DNA from: Rugosibacter sp.
GTDB taxonomy: Bacteria > Pseudomonadota > Gammaproteobacteria > Burkholderiales > Rhodocyclaceae
Direction: 5' to 3'
DNA length: 9,690 bases
Assembly: GCA_023257495.1 (NCBI GenBank)
Contig: JALRCC010000151.1
Location: 1-9,690, forward strand
The notes under the pieces were generated by a model. That model worked only from the letters and a program-made list of their open reading frames with translations. It made no database searches and had not been told where the DNA came from. The translations under genes and the position numbers were made by a program. Below, one piece after another: positions 5,851 through 9,690 of the stretch; the stretch's first letter is position 1; the number at the start of each line of letters is the position of its first letter.

Positions 5851-6223
5851 CAACAAACACGTCGACCAGAAAACGGTGCCAAGGGTTCCGTGCCTGGCGT
5901 AATTTGGCAATTCGCGCATCGACGCGCTCGCCAGCATCCATCGCGGCAGCAACCGCCTGATTTTGCGCACGCGGCAGATAACCCAGCTTTTGTCCCTGCC
6001 ATTCCACGCGTACTGCATTCGCATCGTGCGCGTTGTCTGGCTCGCGGATGAGAGAGAGGGCATCGCCTTCGCGTAGCTTGTCCCATAGCACCTCACCGGC
6101 ATAATAACGAAAACCAGCCAAAGGCGAGCTTTGCACGAGAATGCGCATCTCGCCTGCCAGCGCGGTCAGACTGGCCAGGGCAAAAAGAAAAACTGAAAGA
6201 AATTTAATCAGCCGTGAAGGCAT
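5843..6223 (-). CDS. secreted HIRAN-domain protein
   Basis: Small protein of 126 aa made of a signal peptide and one HIRAN-like domain. Residues 1-23 have a basic start, a hydrophobic core and an ALA cleavage site before Gly24. The rest (about 26-126) shows the HIRAN pattern: G-x-x-YY at the start, then LREGDALSLIREPDNAHDANAVRV and KLGYLPR. HIRAN domains in HLTF/Rad5 bind 3' DNA ends; stand-alone exported versions are found in bacteria, with no function known to me. The start at 6223 gives a clean signal peptide; the frame is open to an earlier ATG (6253) that would spoil it. The chosen start overlaps the end of yraN by 20 bases, so the two are likely co-transcribed. The stop lies in a tandem repeat. 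Confidence 0.75.
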   Translation of the reverse strand: MPSRLIKFLSVFLFALASLTALAGEMRILVQSSPLAGFRYYAGEVLWDKLREGDALSLIREPDNAHDANAVRVEWQGQKLGYLPRAQNQAVAAAMDAGERVDARIAKLRQARNPWHRFLVDVFVVL

Positions 6224-6575
6224 CGCGTACCCATTCCAGATGGCCATCGTCAATCAGCACGCAGTCAAAGCGGCACGGGGTGTCATGCTGGTGATGGCGG
6301 GTAAGCCAGTGCTGCGCTGCGAGAATCAGGCGGCGCTGTTTGGCGGGCGTGATGCTTGCCGCTGCCCCCCCATAAAACGCGCCATCCCCTGCGCTTTTCT
6401 TGTGGTTGCGTAACCGTACTTCAACAAACACGATGACATCCGCTGCGCGGCAGATCAGGTCAAGCTCGCCGCCACGCACGCGAAAGTTACGCTCAAGTAC
6501 AGTCAAGCCTTGTCGTTCAAGATAGTCTGCTGCTAGGGCTTCGCCAGTGGCGCCTGTTTTTTGCTGGCTCGTCAT
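6204..6575 (-). CDS. yraN: YraN/UPF0102 family predicted endonuclease-like protein
   Basis: Cytoplasmic protein of 123 aa of the UPF0102 family, with a PD-(D/E)XK nuclease fold of the Holliday-junction resolvase type; the biological role is unclear. Visible motifs: GEALAADYL (11-19), RNFRVRGGELDLI with Glu37 and Asp39, and VFVEVRLR with Glu52 and Arg54 (the usual EVK is EVR here, a common variant). TPAKQRRL (77-84) holds the conserved Gln of the fold's Q motif. The ATG at 6575 is chosen because the family starts close to the GExLA helix; a TTG at 6596 would add seven residues. The gene is divergent from rsmI with 12 bp or less between start codons, and it overlaps the HIRAN gene at its 3' end. 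Linkage to rsmI matches E. coli and many other proteobacteria. Confidence 0.9.
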   Translation of the reverse strand: MTSQQKTGATGEALAADYLERQGLTVLERNFRVRGGELDLICRAADVIVFVEVRLRNHKKSAGDGAFYGGAAASITPAKQRRLILAAQHWLTRHHQHDTPCRFDCVLIDDGHLEWVRDAFTAD

Positions 6576-6587
6576 AGAATGCGTGGC

Positions 6588-7490
6588 ATGAATCAAAACC
6601 CTGTGGTCCCGGTGGCAAATTCGCCGTCCTTATCCTTGGCATCTGCATTGTATGTCGTTGCCACGCCGATCGGAAATTTGGGCGATATCACCCTGCGTGC
6701 GCTGGAAACCTTGCGCAGTGTTGATCTCGTTGCCTGTGAAGATACGCGTCATGCCAGGCATTTGCTGGATCATCATGGCCTGCGTGTGCCCACGCTGGCC
6801 TTGCATCAGCATAACGAGAACGAAGCCGCCGAAAAACTGATTCGTCTATTGGGTGAGGGAGGGCGCGTTGCCTTGATTTCGGATGCCGGCACGCCCGGGG
6901 TGTCCGACCCTGGTGCGCGCACGGTTGCCGCTGTGCATGCAGCGGGTTTTCGCGTGGTGCCCTTGCCAGGCGCGAATGCCGCGATTGCGGCGTTATCTGC
7001 TGCCGGATTGCTGGATGAGCGGTTTTTGTTTGTCGGATTTTTGCCTGCAAAAGTCGGCGCTCGCAAGACGGCGATTACAGCGCTGGCCGCCGTGGATGCA
7101 GCGCTGGTGTTTTACGAAGCACCGCATCGCGTGCTGGAAACGGTGCGTGACTTGGCCGAAGTACTGCAACCTCAGCGCGAAATCATCATCGCGCGCGAAC
7201 TGACTAAAATGTTTGAACAAATCCAGCGCCTGCCCCTGCCGCAAGCACTCGCTTGGCTGGAGGCGGATGCCAATCACCAGCGCGGCGAATTTGTGCTGAT
7301 CGTCTCAGCCCCGCCGCTACGCAATAGCAGCGAACTAGAAGCCGAAACAGAGCGGGTGCTGGCTGCGCTGCTGGCTGAATTGCCGGTGAAGCAAGCCGTC
7401 AAACTCGCGACTGAAATTACCGGTCAGCCAAAAAATGCGCTGTATGCTCGTGCGCTGGTTATGAAATCCGACTCTCAATCATTGAAATAA
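6588..7490 (+). CDS. rsmI: 16S rRNA (cytidine(1402)-2'-O)-methyltransferase
   Basis: SAM-dependent methyltransferase of the tetrapyrrole-methylase fold that 2'-O-methylates C1402 of 16S rRNA in the ribosomal P site. It is 300 aa; E. coli RsmI is 286. Motifs in order: [19 protein letters not shown] (21-39), [12 protein letters not shown] (49-60), [12 protein letters not shown] (98-109), [17 protein letters not shown] (124-140), [17 protein letters not shown] (202-210) and the C-terminal KNALY. Start choice: ATGs at 6579 and 6588 are both in frame. I take 6588, as the residues before [10 protein letters not shown] are variable and TAGAAT at 6575-6580 could be a -10 box that would start the transcript right at this ATG. 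No clear ribosome-binding site is seen for either. pyrC follows after 4 bases. Confidence 0.94.
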   Translation: MNQNPVVPVANSPSLSLASALYVVATPIGNLGDITLRALETLRSVDLVACEDTRHARHLLDHHGLRVPTLALHQHNENEAAEKLIRLLGEGGRVALISDAGTPGVSDPGARTVAAVHAAGFRVVPLPGANAAIAALSAAGLLDERFLFVGFLPAKVGARKTAITALAAVDAALVFYEAPHRVLETVRDLAEVLQPQREIIIARELTKMFEQIQRLPLPQALAWLEADANHQRGEFVLIVSAPPLRNSSELEAETERVLAALLAELPVKQAVKLATEITGQPKNALYARALVMKSDSQSLK

Positions 7491-7494
7491 AAAT

Positions 7495-8541
7495 ATGGAT
7501 ATCTTGACTTTTACCCGCCCTGACGACTGGCATCTGCATCTGCGTGATGGTGCGGCGTTAGCTGCCGTGCTGCCCGACACCGCGCGGCGCTTTGCCCGCG
7601 CGATTGTCATGCCTAACCTCAAGCCGCCGGTGACCACCGTGGCGCTCGCTACCGCCTATCGTCAGCGCATCCTGACCGCGTTGCCAGCGGGGATGAATTT
7701 CACGCCATTGATGACGTTGTACTTGACGGACAACACGCCGCCGGACGAGATTTCTGCTGCAGAAGCGAGCGGCTTTGTGCACGCGGTGAAGTACTACCCG
7801 GCAGGTGCGACGACCAATTCGGATGCCGGTGTGACCGATCTGAACAAATGCGCGGCCACCTTTGCGCGGATGGAAAAGCTTGGCATGCCTTTGCTGGTGC
7901 ATGGCGAAGTGACCGACCCGGCCGTGGATATTTTTGACCGCGAGGCGGTGTTCATCGACACCGTGCTGACTCCGCTGTTGCGTGATTTCCCTGCGTTGAA
8001 AGTGGTGCTGGAACACATTACGACGGCGAACGGCGCGCAGTTTGTACGCGAGTCGGGCGCGCACGTCGCGGCGACGATTACCGCGCATCACCTGCTGCTC
8101 AACCGCAATGCCATGTTTTCCGGCGGCATGCGCCCGCATCATTATTGTTTGCCGGTGCTGAAGCGCGAAAGCCATCGCCAGGCGCTGGTGGCGGCAGCGA
8201 TCTCCGGCAGCCAGAAATTTTTTCTCGGCACGGATTCCGCCCCGCATGGACAGAGCACGAAAGAAGCCGCCTGTGGTTGCGCCGGGTGTTATACCGCGCA
8301 TGCTGGCATTGAGCTGTATGCCGAAGCCTTCGCGGCGGCGGGTGCGCTGGATAAGCTGGAAGCCTTCGCCAGTTTTCATGGGGCAGATTTTTACGGTTTG
8401 CCACGGAACACTGAAAAAATCACGCTGTTGCGCGAGCCAGTGATGATGCCTGCGAGTTTGCCTTATCTGCCGAACGATGCGCTGGTGCCTTTGCGTGCAG
8501 GCGAGACAGTCGCCTGGCGTCTGGCGGATACAAGCTATTAA
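7495..8541 (+). CDS. pyrC: dihydroorotase, E. coli PyrC type
   Basis: Cytoplasmic zinc amidohydrolase that cyclises carbamoyl-aspartate to dihydroorotate, the third step of pyrimidine synthesis. The full 348 aa match the short, homodimeric PyrC class. All catalytic residues are in place: His13 and His15 in WHLHLRDG, the carbamylated Lys99 in [17 protein letters not shown], His136 (LVHGEV), His174 (LEHITT), Asp247 and His251 in GTDSAPH. These align with H16, H18, K102, H139, H177, D250 and H254 of the E. coli enzyme. It starts 4 bases after the rsmI stop with only a weak A-rich leader, so it is probably co-transcribed and coupled. No pyrimidine-responsive attenuator is visible upstream. The gene is intact. 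Confidence 0.96.
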   Translation: MDILTFTRPDDWHLHLRDGAALAAVLPDTARRFARAIVMPNLKPPVTTVALATAYRQRILTALPAGMNFTPLMTLYLTDNTPPDEISAAEASGFVHAVKYYPAGATTNSDAGVTDLNKCAATFARMEKLGMPLLVHGEVTDPAVDIFDREAVFIDTVLTPLLRDFPALKVVLEHITTANGAQFVRESGAHVAATITAHHLLLNRNAMFSGGMRPHHYCLPVLKRESHRQALVAAAISGSQKFFLGTDSAPHGQSTKEAACGCAGCYTAHAGIELYAEAFAAAGALDKLEAFASFHGADFYGLPRNTEKITLLREPVMMPASLPYLPNDALVPLRAGETVAWRLADTSY

Positions 8542-8560
8542 CTAACGTCGAGGCAAGACG

Positions 8561-9403
8561 TTGCTGCGGCTGCATCCGTTGTCGAATTTTCTTCAGCCCT
8601 GGTTTGCCGGTGGTGACCCCACCCGGGCGCAGCTGAATGAAGCAGCGCGGCGACAAGGCACGCAGGGTGGGGGCGGTATGCCGTTGCAGTTCTTGCCGCC
8701 TGTTGCCGATGATCGGCATTATGAAGAGCGAATTTTCAGTTCAGGCATTGTGGCGACACGTGACAATAACGCCCATGATTTATTCAATGCGCTGATCTGG
8801 TTGACCTTTCCGCAAACCAAGGCAATGCTCAATCGGCGGCATGTATGGGCATTGCGCGAACAGGGAAGTGCCGTGCGCGGGTCGTTACGCGATGCGCTGA
8901 CACAGTTTGATGAATGCGGCGTGATTGTCGCGGGCACATGCCCTGAACTATGGGAAGCCATAGTCGCGCATCGCTGGCATGAGGTATTTGTGATGCGACG
9001 CGCAGCGCTTTGCCGCACGACGCGGTTCATTGTTTTTGGTCATGCCAGCCATGAGGCGCTCATCTCGCCCTTCAACGGCTTATGCGGCAAGGCCGTATTT
9101 CTGCCGCTGACAGAGTCGTTGCTTGCGACATTCGATCAGACTGGCACTGCAATCGTGGATGAGCTGCTGGCGCACCGTCTTGCCAGCGCCGACTTTTCTC
9201 CACGCGATTGGCAACCCCTGCCACTCCTCGGCATTCCCGGTGCCACGCCGGAAAACGAAGTCGCTGCCTATTACGCCGACACGCGCCAGTTTCGTCCAGC
9301 GCGTACAATGCCTGCGGGAAGTTCGCCAGGCAGCCGCTGGATGCCAACGCAAATGCGGCATCTGGAGGAAAGTCCGGGCCCCATAGAGCAGGATGCCGGT
9401 TAA
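8561..9403 (+). CDS. DUF3025 family protein, C-terminus running into rnpB
   Basis: Conserved proteobacterial protein of unknown function, 280 aa as read. The DUF3025 core is plain: YEERIFSSGIVATRDNNAHD (54-73), then LFNALIWLTFPQTKAMLNRRH (74-94) and PLPLLGIPG (219-227), ending at the usual QFRPAR (243-248). No signal peptide or membrane span is seen. The start is a TTG at 8561, chosen because GAGG lies 7 bases upstream and the next in-frame ATG is at codon 40, inside the protein. It follows pyrC after 19 bases. Residues from about 252 on are encoded within the RNase P RNA gene, and the family domain is already complete before that point, so the last 29 residues look like a by-product of overlap. 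The gene also carries a 23-bp stretch at 9175-9197 like the repeat flanking the MFS cassette. Confidence 0.82.
   Translation: MLRLHPLSNFLQPWFAGGDPTRAQLNEAARRQGTQGGGGMPLQFLPPVADDRHYEERIFSSGIVATRDNNAHDLFNALIWLTFPQTKAMLNRRHVWALREQGSAVRGSLRDALTQFDECGVIVAGTCPELWEAIVAHRWHEVFVMRRAALCRTTRFIVFGHASHEALISPFNGLCGKAVFLPLTESLLATFDQTGTAIVDELLAHRLASADFSPRDWQPLPLLGIPGATPENEVAAYYADTRQFRPARTMPAGSSPGSRWMPTQMRHLEESPGPIEQDAG
9304..9309 (+). promoter_or_regulatory. candidate -10 box of rnpB
   Basis: TACAAT (5 of 6 to consensus) lies 6 bases before the expected 5' end of the RNase P RNA, the right distance for a -10 element. It falls within the last codons of the DUF3025 domain. No good -35 box is seen at 16-18 bases. 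Expression from the upstream operon with processing is the alternative. Confidence 0.55.
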
Positions 9404-9675
9404 CGGCCGGGCACCGTGAGGTGACAGACAGTGCAACAGAAAGATACCGCCCAAGTTCGCAAGAACCGGCAAGGGTGAAATGGTGGGGTAAGAGCCCACC
9501 GCGGACGTGGTAACACGGACGGCATGGCAAACCTCATCCGGGGCAAGGCCAAATAGGGGAGCATTGGCGTGGCTCGCGTCGCTCCCGGGTAGGCTGCTAG
9601 AGGCTGTTGGTAACAGCGGTCCCAGAGGAATGGCTGCCCACGACAGAACCCGGCTTATCGGCGAACTTCCCACCC
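9315..9675 (+). ncRNA. rnpB: RNase P RNA, bacterial class A
   Basis: Catalytic RNA of RNase P, which trims the 5' leader from tRNA precursors together with the RnpA protein. The ends pair as helix P1 with 12 perfect base pairs, GGGAAGTTCGCC (9316-9327) with GGCGAACTTCCC (9660-9671). Conserved cores are present in order: GGAGGAAAGTCCGGGC (9364-9379), ACAGAAAGATACCGCC (9436-9451), GGTAAGAGCCCACCGC near 9487, GCAAGGCCAAATAGGGG (9543-9559) and ACAGAACCCGGCTTATCG (9643-9660). The first and last of these form the P4 catalytic helix. About 361 nt against 377 in E. coli. The 3' end after CACCC is approximate; the last bases, CCCGG-TG-CCGGG, may begin a terminator hairpin cut off by the window. The 5' quarter overlaps the end of the DUF3025 frame. 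Confidence 0.96.
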
Positions 9676-9690
9676 GGTGCCGGGGTTCAC

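Noticed and set aside
7558..8379. Long open frame antisense to pyrC (273 codons)
   Set aside because: pyrC on the other strand has every catalytic residue. The antisense product is Arg/His/Gln-rich with no recognisable domain, as expected from a GC-rich shadow frame.

Overview
The window looks like part of a betaproteobacterial chromosome, probably near the Nitrosomonadales (Gallionella/Sideroxydans/Sulfuricella-like). This rests on protein style, the class A RNase P RNA and gene order, not on a database match. It is fully coding-dense: no stretch over 200 bp lacks a gene.

Layout. (1) 1-1265 (+): 3' part of a membrane-anchored TAXI-family TRAP solute-binding protein, its 5' end cut by the window edge. 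(2) 1374-3791: a divergent sulfur-response-like cassette. An ArsR-rhodanese fusion regulator (+) faces a leftward pair, a gutted MBL-fold persulfide-dioxygenase-type ORF followed by an MFS transporter. Between them lies a 40-bp perfect palindrome that covers the -10 and the expected start of a near-consensus leftward promoter. The cassette is bracketed by a 26-bp direct repeat (25/26 identical), suggesting it is an inserted module. (3) 6575-3935 (-): yraN, a secreted HIRAN-domain protein, gmhA, a dolP-like BON lipoprotein and rfaE2. The last three are joined by stop/start overlaps and link ADP-heptose synthesis to outer-membrane maintenance. The order rsmI/yraN/SIS gene/BON lipoprotein mirrors the E. 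coli rsmI-yraN-diaA-dolP region, but the SIS protein keeps the isomerase residues of GmhA. (4) 6588-9675 (+): rsmI, pyrC, a DUF3025 gene and rnpB. The DUF3025 frame runs 89 bases into rnpB.

The most unusual points are the eroded but open MBL gene behind a strong, palindrome-covered promoter; the repeat-flanked cassette; a short motif shared by that repeat and the DUF3025 gene; the protein/RNase P RNA overlap; the almost touching yraN and rsmI starts; and the tandem duplication across the HIRAN stop codon. I see no CRISPR array, tRNA, rRNA or transposase.
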